From assembly GCA_018238545.1 (NCBI GenBank), contig JABCTC010000001.1:62001-126000 (forward strand): a stretch of 64,000 nucleotides of DNA, in the 5' to 3' direction. This stretch comes from Candidatus Heimdallarchaeota archaeon (GTDB taxonomy: Archaea; Asgardarchaeota; Heimdallarchaeia; Heimdallarchaeales; Heimdallarchaeaceae). The notes under the pieces are model-generated. The model was not told the DNA's origin. It searched no databases and was given only the letters and a program-made list of their open reading frames with translations. The stretch's first letter is position 1; every line of letters starts with the position of its first letter. Both the position numbers and the translations under genes were made by a program. Below, one piece after another: positions 27,910-36,984 of the stretch.

Positions 27910-28854
27910 TTATTTGAATCCCTTTTGTATGACATATTCGGACAAATCAATATTCAACACTTGAACTACTATACTTTCTAACATGGTAAAATCTTCCATA
28001 GGTTGTACCAACTCGTTTAGTACTTCAATTTCTCTTCTAGCTTCATGTTGACTTTCATCTTTTGCAATAATCATCGAGTAGATATACTGATCATCTGTCT
28101 TAATTATGTACTTATAATCACCAGAAACCATGTATTGCAACATCCCTGTTTTCCCAAATAACCTTTGACTAAAACTTTCAATTGCAGCTAGAAATCCTGC
28201 TAATAAAGAAGGATCTTCCTCAAGCCCAATTTTGTCAATCTCAAGCAGAGGAAAACCATCAATATCTGCAATCATAAACATAAGTGGGTCTATTTTTCTT
28301 TTTGTAGCAAGTTTTGCGGTGTTATTCTTTAACCAGTTTAGAGCATTATGTACATTTTCACCAGTTTTCATGCTAGTTTTAAAAAATTGATAGGAAGCAT
28401 TTTCTTTCTTTGCTAAATTATACAAACCCAAGTGATTTATAATCGATTCTAGGTCTAGACTTTCCTTTAAATCTGCTTTATTGCATAAGAACAAGATTAA
28501 GAATTCATCACGATTATCTTTGAGATCGACAATTCGCCAAAATTCTTCTTTAGCTTCATCAAAACTCTCTGGGTCAGCTGAATCTATCATGAATACTAAA
28601 CCATAAGCTAATTTTACATAAGATTCCCAAATTGTTTTTCGATAAGATATATGACCTCCAAGATCGAAAATATCAAATCTTGCATCTCCTATGTCTGTAG
28701 TTTCGAATTGCAAACCCATTGTAGGTTTGGTTTCCTCGAATTTACCAGTCATTATTCGCTTAACAAACGAAGATTTTCCTGCTTGAGATAAACCTATTAC
28801 AACTAATGGGATGCCTTTCTTATCAAATTTCATCGCAGTAGGTGCATTCTTCAT
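27910..28854 (-). CDS. Arf/Ras-like small GTPase fused to a longin/roadblock-like domain
   Basis: About 314 residues from ATG 28854; a TTG four codons earlier is possible. All G motifs are present: G1 GLSQAGKSS (21-29), G2 Thr in KPTMGLQ, G3 DLGGH (64-68), G4 NKAD (125-128), G5 TSMKTG (~165). DLGGH plus the 'YRKTIWESY' that follows is Arf/SAR-like. Residues ~190-314 (LMFMIADIDGFPLLEIDK, SLLAGFLAAIESFSQRLFG, YIYSMIIAKDES) form a longin/roadblock-type domain. Eukaryotic Rag GTPases also carry a C-terminal roadblock. A TATA-like AATAAAAG sits about 30 nt upstream. It is a plausible partner of the two longin-DENN proteins. Confidence 0.85.
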   Translation of the reverse strand: MKNAPTAMKFDKKGIPLVVIGLSQAGKSSFVKRIMTGKFEETKPTMGLQFETTDIGDARFDIFDLGGHISYRKTIWESYVKLAYGLVFMIDSADPESFDEAKEEFWRIVDLKDNRDEFLILFLCNKADLKESLDLESIINHLGLYNLAKKENASYQFFKTSMKTGENVHNALNWLKNNTAKLATKRKIDPLMFMIADIDGFPLLEIDKIGLEEDPSLLAGFLAAIESFSQRLFGKTGMLQYMVSGDYKYIIKTDDQYIYSMIIAKDESQHEARREIEVLNELVQPMEDFTMLESIVVQVLNIDLSEYVIQKGFK

Positions 28855-29118
28855 CTTATCTAACAACTTCCCTTTCAGACATACTTTTATTTCTATTGAT
28901 ATTATTCGTTAGTACAAAATAAAGTTATCTTAATTTGCAATTAGTTTGTTCTTTAATATAAAAAGAAAATTCATTAAAGAAAAACTGAAACAAAGGTATT
29001 AGCTCTCTAAATCACAAATCAATTTTGTCGGTATTTACACCGTGTAAGTTTTGAGGAAAGAGATATATACAACATTTCACTATTGTATGCTGTACTCGCT
29101 GATAGGGTGTGTAAGAAT

Positions 29119-31866
29119 ATGAATAGACAGAATTTAATGAAAACAACTTTCATTATTCTACTTTTGACACTTTCTATGATTGGGGTTTCTAATCAAGCTG
29201 CTCAAGCTCTAAATTACACTCAAGACCCCTCTACTGAAGAAGTGCAACAAGTAGCAACTGAACCGGCACAAGATCAAATAGGATTGCAAGACGCGGCTGA
29301 TACAATTGAAATCTGGATTGTGCAAGATTTTGTGATAACGGTATATGATTTGGCATTGATGGAATGTCATGTGCTAAGTCTTTATGGAATTGAAATTGAA
29401 GCGGATATAGAAGTATGGATACAATATGACAATGGTAGTGTTTTCCTTATCTATCAAGAATCAAGAATACTGTTTCCTTACTTGGAATATATCTTTAATG
29501 TAAATCATACTTTCACGTTAGTAGGTTTCCATTTAGTTAATCTCAAAGTAATGGATATAACAAATAATCAAGAAGTTACAACAGAGTGCCAATGGGAAGT
29601 TATTGATGGTTACGTAGAACTAGCTATTATTCAAGACTACGAAGCTCAAGTCGGAATAGAGGTTAAGATGGAATTTTATATCTATAATGGGTATCCAGTA
29701 GCAAGGGAATATTTCATTGAAGTATTTCTTGATGATGGTTCGGGTCCAATACAAATACATATTGAAACGACAATTATTGCAGCATATGATGTACTGATAA
29801 TAGTAGTTTACTGGACCTTTTCTGTAGCGGGATATTATGAGGTAATGCTAAGAGTTGCTGATGTACCTGAAACAAATGAATGGTTTTCTTATTGCCACTG
29901 GGAGGTTATGGATGGTTTCATAGATATAATAATTGAGCAAAATTATGAAGCATGGATTGGCATTGAGGAAAGGATACAGTTCTGGGTTTACAACTACTAT
30001 GCTATCGATATTACTGCTGACATCTCTGTTTGGATTGACAACGGAACACATGTAATTCAGATATGTTCTAGAACGGATGTAGTAATATATGCTGGAACGT
30101 ATTTTGTGGATGAAATTTTCTACACATTCATCTATGAAGGATTCTGGGAACTTTATGTAGAAGTTTTTGTAATTGAACTCGATATTACGTGGATAGAATT
30201 TTGTCCAGAAGGATGGTATGTTTATGGTGGGTTCATAGATGTTTGGATCTACCAACGGTACGAAGTTTTCATTCTTGAAGAAGCTATAATGTATTGTTGG
30301 GTCATAAGTAATTACGCAGTTGATCGTGATATAGCTATTGAAGTGTGGATAAGTAATGCAACGCATAACATCTTGATATATGGAGAAACTATGGTTATTA
30401 CTCCTGGAGAAATGTATAACTTCACGGTATTTTGGACGTTCTTTTACGTGGATTATTGGGATGTAAAACTAGTTGTTATTGATTTATTCTCAGGAGAGCT
30501 GTATGTTGACTACTGTTATTGGTATGTTTATGGAGGATATTTTGATCTCTATATTTACCAAGAATACTATGGATTAATCTCTGAAGATCTCTGGATGAGA
30601 TTTGAGATATATAATTACTACGAAGTAGATAAGACCGTAGAAATTGAAATACTCATCTTCGATGGTGTAAATTATGTTCAAGTGTATTATATTGTGGACA
30701 TTGTCAACTCACTTACATTTTGGATCTTGGATCTTTGTTACATATTTGAAGCCGCTGGATATTATGACGTGATACTAATTGTGACGGAAGTGGATACGGG
30801 AGAAGTGTGGATAGAATATTGTTGGTGGTACATCTATGCTGAATATCTAGATATCTGGATTGTCCAAGATATGGAAGCTTCAGTTGGTGAAGAGGTCCTT
30901 ATGGAATTCTGGATAGTAAACTACTACTCAATTGAAATGGATTTGACAGTTCAAGTATGGATAAATGATGGAACGGATAATGTCTTAGTTTATACTGACA
31001 CCTCGGTGATAATTGCAGCTAATGGTATTTACTCATTCACGTTGCCTTATACATTCTTATACGCAGGATTTTACACCATAACCTTAATTGTAATAGATGT
31101 AACAGGTGCTCAATGGTTTGAATACTGTAGATGGGATGTCTATGATGGATTCATTGATGTCTGGATAATTCAAGACTATGAAGCTGTTGTAGGACAAGAA
31201 GTATGGATGGTATTCTACGCACAGAGTTACTATGGATATGATGTACCCATCTATATAGAAGTGAGAATAGACACGGGATACGGAATTATAATACTTTATT
31301 CAGACACCTTAGATATACTAGCTGGTCAACTACTAATGTGGAATCTAAGTTATATATTCTTGGACCCAGGAATATTCCAAATCTACTTTGTAATTGTTGA
31401 ATTACAAACGGGTAATGTTTGGACTGCAGAATGTCGCTGGTATATCCACGATGATGGCTGGTTAGACATATGGATTGAACAAGGCTTCTATGGAGAAGTA
31501 GGAATAAACTATACTATGCAGTTTGGTGTGGGTAATCTGTTCTCAATAGATAAGAATCTGAATCTTGTAGTAAAAATAGTTCAAGGAGCTGACTCTTGGA
31601 TAGCGCATAATGAAACGAAATTGGTATTATCGATGACAACCTATGACTTCTACGTCTATTGGGTATTTGTGAACGAAGGTTGGTATGACGTTTACTTCAT
31701 AGTTACTGATGTCACCACTGGAACCGTTAAAATAGTTGATTGCTGGTGGAAGATCGAGAAACCCGTTATACCTGAATTCGGTGTCATAACTCTATTACCG
31801 TTACTAGGCGCTCTTTCTGCAGCGGTTTATTTAGCATTCAGAAGGAAAAGAAAACTAACTCACTAA
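29119..31866 (+). CDS. surface protein of eight Trp/Tyr-rich Ig-like repeats with PEF-CTERM-like anchor
   Basis: 915 residues from ATG 29119; a start at 29137 is also possible. Signal peptide (TTFIILLLTLSMIGVSNQAAQA), then eight units of about 95-100 residues. Each begins near 'F[IV]D[IV]WI.QDYEA..G.EV.M.F...NYY' and ends near 'AGYYDV.L.V.D...G..W...C.W.[VI]YDG', an all-beta Ig-like pattern with one or two conserved Cys per unit. The tail PEFGVITLLPLLGALSAAVYLAFRRKRK is a good PEF-CTERM-like archaeosortase signal. TATA AGATATATAC is at 29061. Probably a cell-envelope fibre or S-layer-associated protein; its partner is unknown. Confidence 0.8.
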   Translation: MNRQNLMKTTFIILLLTLSMIGVSNQAAQALNYTQDPSTEEVQQVATEPAQDQIGLQDAADTIEIWIVQDFVITVYDLALMECHVLSLYGIEIEADIEVWIQYDNGSVFLIYQESRILFPYLEYIFNVNHTFTLVGFHLVNLKVMDITNNQEVTTECQWEVIDGYVELAIIQDYEAQVGIEVKMEFYIYNGYPVAREYFIEVFLDDGSGPIQIHIETTIIAAYDVLIIVVYWTFSVAGYYEVMLRVADVPETNEWFSYCHWEVMDGFIDIIIEQNYEAWIGIEERIQFWVYNYYAIDITADISVWIDNGTHVIQICSRTDVVIYAGTYFVDEIFYTFIYEGFWELYVEVFVIELDITWIEFCPEGWYVYGGFIDVWIYQRYEVFILEEAIMYCWVISNYAVDRDIAIEVWISNATHNILIYGETMVITPGEMYNFTVFWTFFYVDYWDVKLVVIDLFSGELYVDYCYWYVYGGYFDLYIYQEYYGLISEDLWMRFEIYNYYEVDKTVEIEILIFDGVNYVQVYYIVDIVNSLTFWILDLCYIFEAAGYYDVILIVTEVDTGEVWIEYCWWYIYAEYLDIWIVQDMEASVGEEVLMEFWIVNYYSIEMDLTVQVWINDGTDNVLVYTDTSVIIAANGIYSFTLPYTFLYAGFYTITLIVIDVTGAQWFEYCRWDVYDGFIDVWIIQDYEAVVGQEVWMVFYAQSYYGYDVPIYIEVRIDTGYGIIILYSDTLDILAGQLLMWNLSYIFLDPGIFQIYFVIVELQTGNVWTAECRWYIHDDGWLDIWIEQGFYGEVGINYTMQFGVGNLFSIDKNLNLVVKIVQGADSWIAHNETKLVLSMTTYDFYVYWVFVNEGWYDVYFIVTDVTTGTVKIVDCWWKIEKPVIPEFGVITLLPLLGALSAAVYLAFRRKRKLTH

Positions 31867-31890
31867 TCTCTTTTTCTTTTTTTCTTTTTT
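31867..31890 (+). terminator. T-rich gene-end signal
   Basis: The pyrimidine tract TCTCTTTTTCTTTTTTTC... follows the stop codon directly. Confidence 0.5.
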
Positions 31891-31910
31891 ATTTTAATAA
31901 TTTCTAATAC

Positions 31911-32000
31911 CATTGCAATAGATCTTTAAAATTCGTTTTTCGCTTGATTCTATCTTATATGGCGGACTAAAATGATAAGATTTTTTGTAACAGGATCTTG
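31911..32000 (+). repeat. relic copy of promoter and first codons of the threonine dehydrogenase gene
   Basis: 31911-32000 aligns without gaps to 32831-32920 (constant offset 920), about 85% identical. It includes the TTTAAAATTC promoter, GATTCTATCTTATATGG and the start ATG. The relic reads MIRFFVTGS and then a stop, against MKKYFVTGSYGQ in the intact gene. The MntA/HepT pair lies exactly between the two copies. Confidence 0.75.
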
Positions 32001-32072
32001 AAGAAGTGTAAGTAATTCTTCAAATGTAGGTTCTTCCTCTTCTTTCCACATAGCGAACAATTTTTCTTTCAC
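31950..32072 (-). CDS. possible 40-aa acidic peptide overlapping the relic
   Basis: From a GTG it reads VKEKLFAMWKEEEEPTFEEL and then a short tail LTLLQDPVTKNLIILVRHIR. The first half looks coding (acidic helix). The second half is antisense to the duplicated dehydrogenase start, so it may be a truncated gene end or chance. Low confidence. Confidence 0.25.
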   Translation of the reverse strand: MKEKLFAMWKEEEEPTFEELLTLLQDPVTKNLIILVRHIR

Positions 32073-32138
32073 AGTTTATAACTATTATTCAGATTCTATT
32101 AAGTGAAAGAATTTTTATATTAAGATTGTGAGTAGAAG

Positions 32139-32465
32139 ATGATTAGATTGACAACCATTGAATCAAAAGAAGATGATAAGGTTACTCTTTATCTAGAAAC
32201 TTTAAGGAAATATCAAGAAGAAATCGAACAAAAGTTCAAAGTTAACTATCTAGGTATTTTTGGTTCATTTGTTAGGTCCGAGCAGAAAGAATGTAGTGAT
32301 ATTGATATTTTAGTTGAATTCTTTGAAACTCCTAGTCTATTTCAATTTATTCGATTAGAAAACTACTTGAGTGAAATACTAGAAATAAAAGTAGATTTGG
32401 TAATGAAAGAAGCTCTCAAACACAACATAGGAAAGAGGATTCTCAAGGAGGTTATAGAAGTATGA
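32139..32465 (+). CDS. mntA: minimal nucleotidyltransferase antitoxin (MntA-like)
   Basis: 108 residues. LGIFGSFVRSEQKECSDIDILVEF is the MNT signature GSxxR...SDxDxxV with the two metal-binding Asp, followed by a helical C-terminal part (KVDLVMKEALKHNIGKRILKEV). Family knowledge: MntA inactivates its HEPN partner by transferring AMP to the toxin. The gene overlaps hepT by four bases (ATGA). The ATG lies 24 nt after a TATA-like TTTTTATATTAAG. Confidence 0.85.
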   Translation: MIRLTTIESKEDDKVTLYLETLRKYQEEIEQKFKVNYLGIFGSFVRSEQKECSDIDILVEFFETPSLFQFIRLENYLSEILEIKVDLVMKEALKHNIGKRILKEVIEV

Positions 32466-32827
32466 ATTCTAAACGAATATACAGTGATTATTTAGAAGAC
32501 ATTATTGAATCAATTTTGAAAATTGAGGAATTTACAAAAGACATGAACTACATTCAATTCAAAGATGATTCAAAGACATCATATGCAGTCATTCGAGCTT
32601 TTGAAATTATCGGAGAAGCAGCAAAAAAAATCCCAAATGAAATAAAGTACAAATATGCAAATCTCCCATGGAAAGAAATAGCAGGAATGAGAGATAAGCT
32701 AATACATGCATATTTTGGTGTGAATCTAGAAGTGGTCTGGAAAACAGTAATACAAGATATTCCTCATTTGAAACCTTTAGTTCTGGAAGTCATAAATGAG
32801 GAGAAAAAAGACAAAAACTCATCATAA
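32462..32827 (+). CDS. hepT: HEPN-domain RNase toxin (HepT/DUF86)
   Basis: 121 residues, four-helix HEPN fold. The active-site motif RxxxxH is present as GMRDKLIHAYFGVNLEVVW (R-D-K-L-I-H-A-Y), and SYAVIRAFEIIGEAAKKIP is the typical DUF86 second helix. The gene appears whole. It stops 64 nt before the intact dehydrogenase gene and within its duplicated promoter region. Confidence 0.85.
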   Translation: MNSKRIYSDYLEDIIESILKIEEFTKDMNYIQFKDDSKTSYAVIRAFEIIGEAAKKIPNEIKYKYANLPWKEIAGMRDKLIHAYFGVNLEVVWKTVIQDIPHLKPLVLEVINEEKKDKNSS

Positions 32828-32891
32828 TGACAATACAATAAATTTTTAAAATTCATTTTTTGTTTGATTCTATCTTATATGGTGAACTAAA

Positions 32892-33848
32892 ATGAAAAAA
32901 TATTTTGTAACTGGATCGTATGGCCAAATAGGCATGGATTTGATTCCCGCAATGTTAGAACGTTATGGAAAAGAAAACGTTGTAGCCACTGGCCGAAAAA
33001 AGATTAATCCTACATTCAAAGAATTAGATGTTATCTATCACCGTTTAGACGTTAGGGATGAGTATGGTCTTCGAAATCTGTTAGTTGAATATGATATTGA
33101 TATCATCTTACATAATGCTTCAGTTTTATCTGCAACTGGTGAGAAAAATCCTCAGTTAGCTCATTCAATAAACTTTGAAGGTTTTTATAACGTTCTAGAA
33201 GCATCTAGAGAATTAAACATTGAGCAGCTATTTGTTCCCTCCTCTATCGCTGCTTTTGGACCCACGACCCCCTTGGTGAATACCCCTAATACAACTATAA
33301 TGGAACCCTCTAGTATTTACGGGATTTCGAAAGTTTATATTGAATTAATGGGTAGTTATTATAACAAAAAATATGGTCTGAATTTCAGGAGCTTAAGATA
33401 TCCTGGTGTTCTAAGTCCTGAAGAACCAGGAGGTGGCACAACAGATTATGCTATCTGGATTTTCTATGAAGCTCTCAAGAACATGAAATATACTTGTTTC
33501 TTAAGTGCAGACGTTACCTTGCCTATGATGATGATGTCAGACTGCTTAAAATCAACTTTTGACTTGATAGAAGCTGATGATTCCAAGCTCAAACATCGAT
33601 CATTTAATGTTACAGGTATGAGTTTCAATCCAGAAGAACTAGCCAATGAAATCAACAAATACCTCCCTGATTTCAAAATCGATTATGAGCCTGATTTCCG
33701 CGATGCTCTCGCTCGTTCTTGGCCTCAATCACTTGATGATAGTGTTGCAAGAGAAGAATGGGGTTGGGAACCTGAGTTGCCTTTTGAGAAAATGGTTCCA
33801 GCTATGTTAGATGGTGTTAGTGAGAGATTAGGTATTTCTTACAAATAA
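32892..33848 (+). CDS. tdh: L-threonine 3-dehydrogenase, short-chain (epimerase-like) type
   Basis: 318 residues. The N-terminus KKYFVTGSYGQIGMDLIP is the NAD-binding GxxGxxG. The catalytic YxxxK is YGISK (~145). Family-specific stretches are strong: LRYPGVLSPEEPGGGTTDYAIWIFYEAL, LPMMMMSDC, FNVTGMSFNPEELANEI and SWPQSLDDSVAREEWGWEPE match SDR-type threonine dehydrogenases. The product 2-amino-3-ketobutyrate feeds glycine formation. Its promoter and first nine codons are repeated upstream of the TA pair. Confidence 0.9.
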   Translation: MKKYFVTGSYGQIGMDLIPAMLERYGKENVVATGRKKINPTFKELDVIYHRLDVRDEYGLRNLLVEYDIDIILHNASVLSATGEKNPQLAHSINFEGFYNVLEASRELNIEQLFVPSSIAAFGPTTPLVNTPNTTIMEPSSIYGISKVYIELMGSYYNKKYGLNFRSLRYPGVLSPEEPGGGTTDYAIWIFYEALKNMKYTCFLSADVTLPMMMMSDCLKSTFDLIEADDSKLKHRSFNVTGMSFNPEELANEINKYLPDFKIDYEPDFRDALARSWPQSLDDSVAREEWGWEPELPFEKMVPAMLDGVSERLGISYK

Positions 33849-33948
33849 TCCTTCCTTTCTTCTATTTTTCTTTTTATTTACAATGGTTTAAAAATGCCTA
33901 TGAGCTAATTTCAGGAGAAGAAGTTAAATTCTTCAGGGGCATTTCAAC

Positions 33949-35442
33949 ATGAAAAAAGGCTGGAAAATCGTTTTAGGGATTTCATTAGGATTAATTTTTA
34001 TTGTCTCTTCGTTATTAGTAGTTCAAATGATTTGAATAACCACGGTAGATTATGAATGGTTGGAAGGAGAACCTGAAGACTATGGATTCAAATGGAATAA
34101 AATAGCTGCTACACGTCTTGTTGCCGAACAGATGCCCTATCTATCTTAGAAGTGTGCTTATCTTACGCACGTCATGAAACTTGGTCAAACTTGCCAGAGG
34201 CGGTCTAACCGTCGTTTAAGTGGGTCCCCTCACGTGCGTTGAGGGGAAGAATCATGAGGATCATGATTGGGAAAGGAATGAAGGGAGTGCGCATTTACTC
34301 CGACAACATTCCTGTCATTGCGCTTCGTGCTGTATGGTTCAAGCTTTATTAACTGAGGGATAAGTGTTCAAACACTTGCGAACCATAAACATGACGAGTT
34401 TTCGCCAAGCACTACCCATATATCAGCACTTTCCTATATAAACTCGTAGAAAAATGGGAGAAAATTAGAGAGGTATTAACCATCATCACCTCAACATGCA
34501 ATGATGAAAGCTCAGAGACTTCTGGCAAGATTGAATAAGATTTTAATCAGCTGTTGCTTACGGCTCAATGATGGGACGTACTATGGAGCTAATCATATAC
34601 ATTCAGCATCAAAAAGTTTCATATCGGCGTTGATAGGTATAGCAATAAGAGAAGGTTACTTAACGGATTTGGATCAAAAGATACAAGATTACTTCCCAGA
34701 ATATGTCGATTTAGCTCTAGAATCAATCAAGCAAGATATCACCATTCGTCACTTACTACAGATGAAAGCTGGATTTAATTTCAATGATTCAGCTGATGAA
34801 TGGTATGATTATGCTTACAGTGCAAATTGGGTTAACTATGCTTTATCCTTACCTTTAACACATGATCCAGGAGAAAATTGGCATTATTGTACACCTCAAT
34901 CAAACTTGCTTTCTGTAATATTGACAAGAGCAACTAACATGAGCACAAAAGCCTTTGCTGACCAATTTCTTTTCGGTCCAATGAATATATCAATAAATTA
35001 CTGGAGACAAGATCCTCAAGGTTACTACACTGGTGGGCATGAGATGTACTTTACTCCGAGGGATTTAGCACAATTTGGTCTACTTTATCTTAATAATGGT
35101 TCATTAAACGGAGAACAGATTGTTCCTGCTGAATGGGTGATAGAGTCTACTCAAGATTACGCTGTTGGTTTGGTAGAAACTGATGTTGCAATGACTGGTG
35201 GATTGGAATCTGATTTCTATAAAGGCACTGGCTATGGTTACCAATGGTGGTTGAAAGAAATGAGAGGGTACCGATCTTATTCGGCTCGTGGTCTTGGTGG
35301 TCAGTTTGTTTTCTGTTTTCCAGAACTAGATATGGTTGTTGTTACAACAGCTTCTGGAGATATTGTCAATGCCTATCCTGGACAATATGAAGGAATAATT
35401 GACTTAATTGAATACAATATTTTGGGATCGATAATAGATTAA
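33949..35442 (+). pseudogene. serine beta-lactamase/esterase-fold gene, interrupted
   Basis: The 5' part (33949-34149) codes a signal anchor (GWKIVLGISLGLIFIVSSLLVV), an in-frame TGA after about 28 codons, then VDYEWLEGEPEDYGFKWNKIAATRLVAEQMPYL. The 3' part (from about 34560) codes the beta-lactamase-family core: HSASKSFISALIGIAI with the SxxK nucleophile, a YxT in HYCTPQSN, and GLGGQFVF near the end where KTG/HxG lies in relatives. Between them are about 350 bases of different composition (see 34147-34490). The gene is therefore broken, although the open 3' frame (34501-35442) is long. The host product was probably an exported serine hydrolase. Confidence 0.7.
34147..34490 (+). mobile_element. 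GC-richer, hairpin-rich insertion in the beta-lactamase-fold gene
   Basis: Composition changes sharply from the AT-rich surroundings. Perfect or near-perfect inverted repeats are dense: CCCCTCA...TGAGGGG, AATCATGA-gga-TCATGATT, AAGTGTT...AACACTT, CGGT...ACCG. No transposase is encoded. The CCCCTCA hairpin has a GTGCG loop, loosely like the tnpB-end hairpin here, but homology is not convincing. Best read as an insertion or remnant of an unidentified small element; edges are approximate. Confidence 0.35.
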
Positions 35443-35533
35443 CTTCTGTTTTATTTGCATTTTTTAGATATCTAAAATATGATTACTATTTCAGTTAATC
35501 ATAGCTTGGGTTGTCCGGCTTTAAACAGATTTC

Positions 35534-35543
35534 TTTATATATA
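35534..35543 (+). promoter_or_regulatory. TATA box for a GTG-started leaderless gene
   Basis: TTTATATATA ends about 20 nt before GTG 35564. Transcription would begin at or just before this GTG, supporting it as start. Confidence 0.5.
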
Positions 35544-35563
35544 TTCAATAAGAGAATGCAACT

Positions 35564-36571
35564 GTGGAAACTCTAGTAATTGTTTTAATTGTTATATCGG
35601 TTATATTGGTTATCCTTATACTCCTACGAATTGCTTTTGTTAGATGGAAAAAATCCGCATCTAGAGTTATGGACGATGGAGATGTAATGGAAACAGCTAT
35701 GGGGAAGCTGCATTACAAACTCTCTGGAAAGGGTCCTGTGTTATTTTTTATGCATGGCGGACCGGGAGGAATAGATCAGGCTATCTTAATTGATAGTATG
35801 ATTGAGCTAGGTTATTCAATACTGAGTGTTTCAAGGCCCGGATATCTAAGAACCCCCTTTGTTCCTCTATCTTATGAGGAGCAAGTAGATCATTATGTGG
35901 AATTGCTGGACAAATTAGAAATCGATAAGGTTGTTCCCATGGGATACTCAGCTGGTGGTCCTCTTGCACTCAACTTTGCTAATAAATACCCCGAGAGAAC
36001 TCATGCTCTTATTATGGAAGCTGGTGTAAGTACCGAATATAATATGCCAAGTGGAGCACCGGATTCAATTTGGATGAAACTCTTTCAGAGTAAGGGTATA
36101 CAAGATTTCTTGAGCTGGCTTACCGTAATATTTGTTAGAATAGCATTCAAAATGACATTCAAGAGTATAATCAGACTGGAAACCTCACTTGACAAAGAAA
36201 GCATAAAGAAATTTACTGATCTGGTTTCAAATGATAAGGAGAGAAGAGAGTGGATAATGAGCTTTATGGATACAACTGTTCCGATGAGTCTAAGAAAACT
36301 TGGCTTGAATCATGATATAGACCTCTTATTTTCCATCGAGAATATTCCAGTTGATAATATAAGCGCAAAAGCATTATTAATCTATAGTAGAGACGATAAT
36401 GATGTCAAGTGGTTAAATGCTGAATATCTCGAAAGCAATCTCAAAGATTTCGAGTTAATGGAGACACACGGTGGTCATTTCATGTGGGTAGGAGAGGATA
36501 TGGATAAAATAAAAAATAAAAGAATTGAATTTTTAAAATCAATAAATTTCGCAAAATTTATAGAAATTTGA
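35564..36571 (+). CDS. membrane-anchored alpha/beta hydrolase
   Basis: 335 residues from GTG. One N-terminal membrane helix (LVIVLIVISVILVILILL), then an alpha/beta hydrolase fold: oxyanion segment FFMHGGPGG (~65-73), nucleophile VPMGYSAGGPLAL (Ser ~128), acid in IYSRDDNDV and the terminal His in THGGHFMWVGED. HGGPGG resembles proline-iminopeptidase/haloalkane-dehalogenase-like hydrolases, but the substrate cannot be given. Confidence 0.8.
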   Translation: METLVIVLIVISVILVILILLRIAFVRWKKSASRVMDDGDVMETAMGKLHYKLSGKGPVLFFMHGGPGGIDQAILIDSMIELGYSILSVSRPGYLRTPFVPLSYEEQVDHYVELLDKLEIDKVVPMGYSAGGPLALNFANKYPERTHALIMEAGVSTEYNMPSGAPDSIWMKLFQSKGIQDFLSWLTVIFVRIAFKMTFKSIIRLETSLDKESIKKFTDLVSNDKERREWIMSFMDTTVPMSLRKLGLNHDIDLLFSIENIPVDNISAKALLIYSRDDNDVKWLNAEYLESNLKDFELMETHGGHFMWVGEDMDKIKNKRIEFLKSINFAKFIEI

Positions 36572-36646
36572 TGAATAAGTAATGCACAGAATTTATATTT
36601 TTATATGAAATTATTCTTTTCTAGCTCCTTTAAATACCATTTTGCT

Positions 36647-36718
36647 GATTCTTGGATAGCGATATAGCAAGAATCAAGTCAAAGACATGGCTTACAAAGA
36701 GTAGCTCTTTGCGTTTTT
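36647..36718 (+). promoter_or_regulatory. two tandem hairpins, the second followed by a T-run
   Basis: Stem 1 is GATTCTTG (36647-36654) with CAAGAATC (36668-36675). Stem 2 is CAAAGAG-tag-CTCTTTG (36695-36711), followed by TTTTT (36714-36718). The layout resembles a leader with an intrinsic terminator ahead of the small frame at 36756. A TATA-like TTTAAATA is at 36629. No known riboswitch was recognised. Confidence 0.35.
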
Positions 36719-36755
36719 GTTTTGATTTCAATCGCTAAAAATACAGGTGAAAAAT

Positions 36756-36839
36756 ATGACTGTATCTCAAGCAAAATTTCAATTACCAAAGAGTCCGCTC
36801 ATTGGTTTTCGTCTTAATCCCAAGTATAAACACTGGTGA
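36756..36839 (+). CDS. possible 27-aa peptide
   Basis: MTVSQAKFQLPKSPLIGFRL then NPKYKHW and a stop, preceded by AGGTGA at 36745-36750 (five-base spacing). It could be a leader peptide or the stub of a lost gene. Apart from this and the hairpins, 36572-36984 holds nothing I can support. Confidence 0.3.
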   Translation: MTVSQAKFQLPKSPLIGFRLNPKYKHW

Positions 36840-36984
36840 TGGTTATAGGTTCCAACATATAAAATGGAGAGATTACATTCAATTATATCTCAAATAATAC
36901 GGAATAAGACCATATGTAAGCGGATCAGTAGAAAGAAATGCTTTTATCGCAATAAATACATAGAAATAACATACAAAGAACTAG

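Noticed and set aside
29848-30366. 172-codon antisense frame
   Set aside because: Lies inside the eight-repeat surface protein, whose signal, repeats and anchor are clear; composition is that of a shadow frame.
34200-34245. Fourth tnpB-scaffold copy
   Set aside because: The hairpin with a GTGCG loop is similar in shape only; flanking sequence does not align with the cores at 6972, 56110 and 60373.
34147-34490. Group II intron
   Set aside because: GTGTGC at the left edge and a GTATGGTTC stretch near the right are suggestive, but no domain V hairpin or reverse transcriptase is present.
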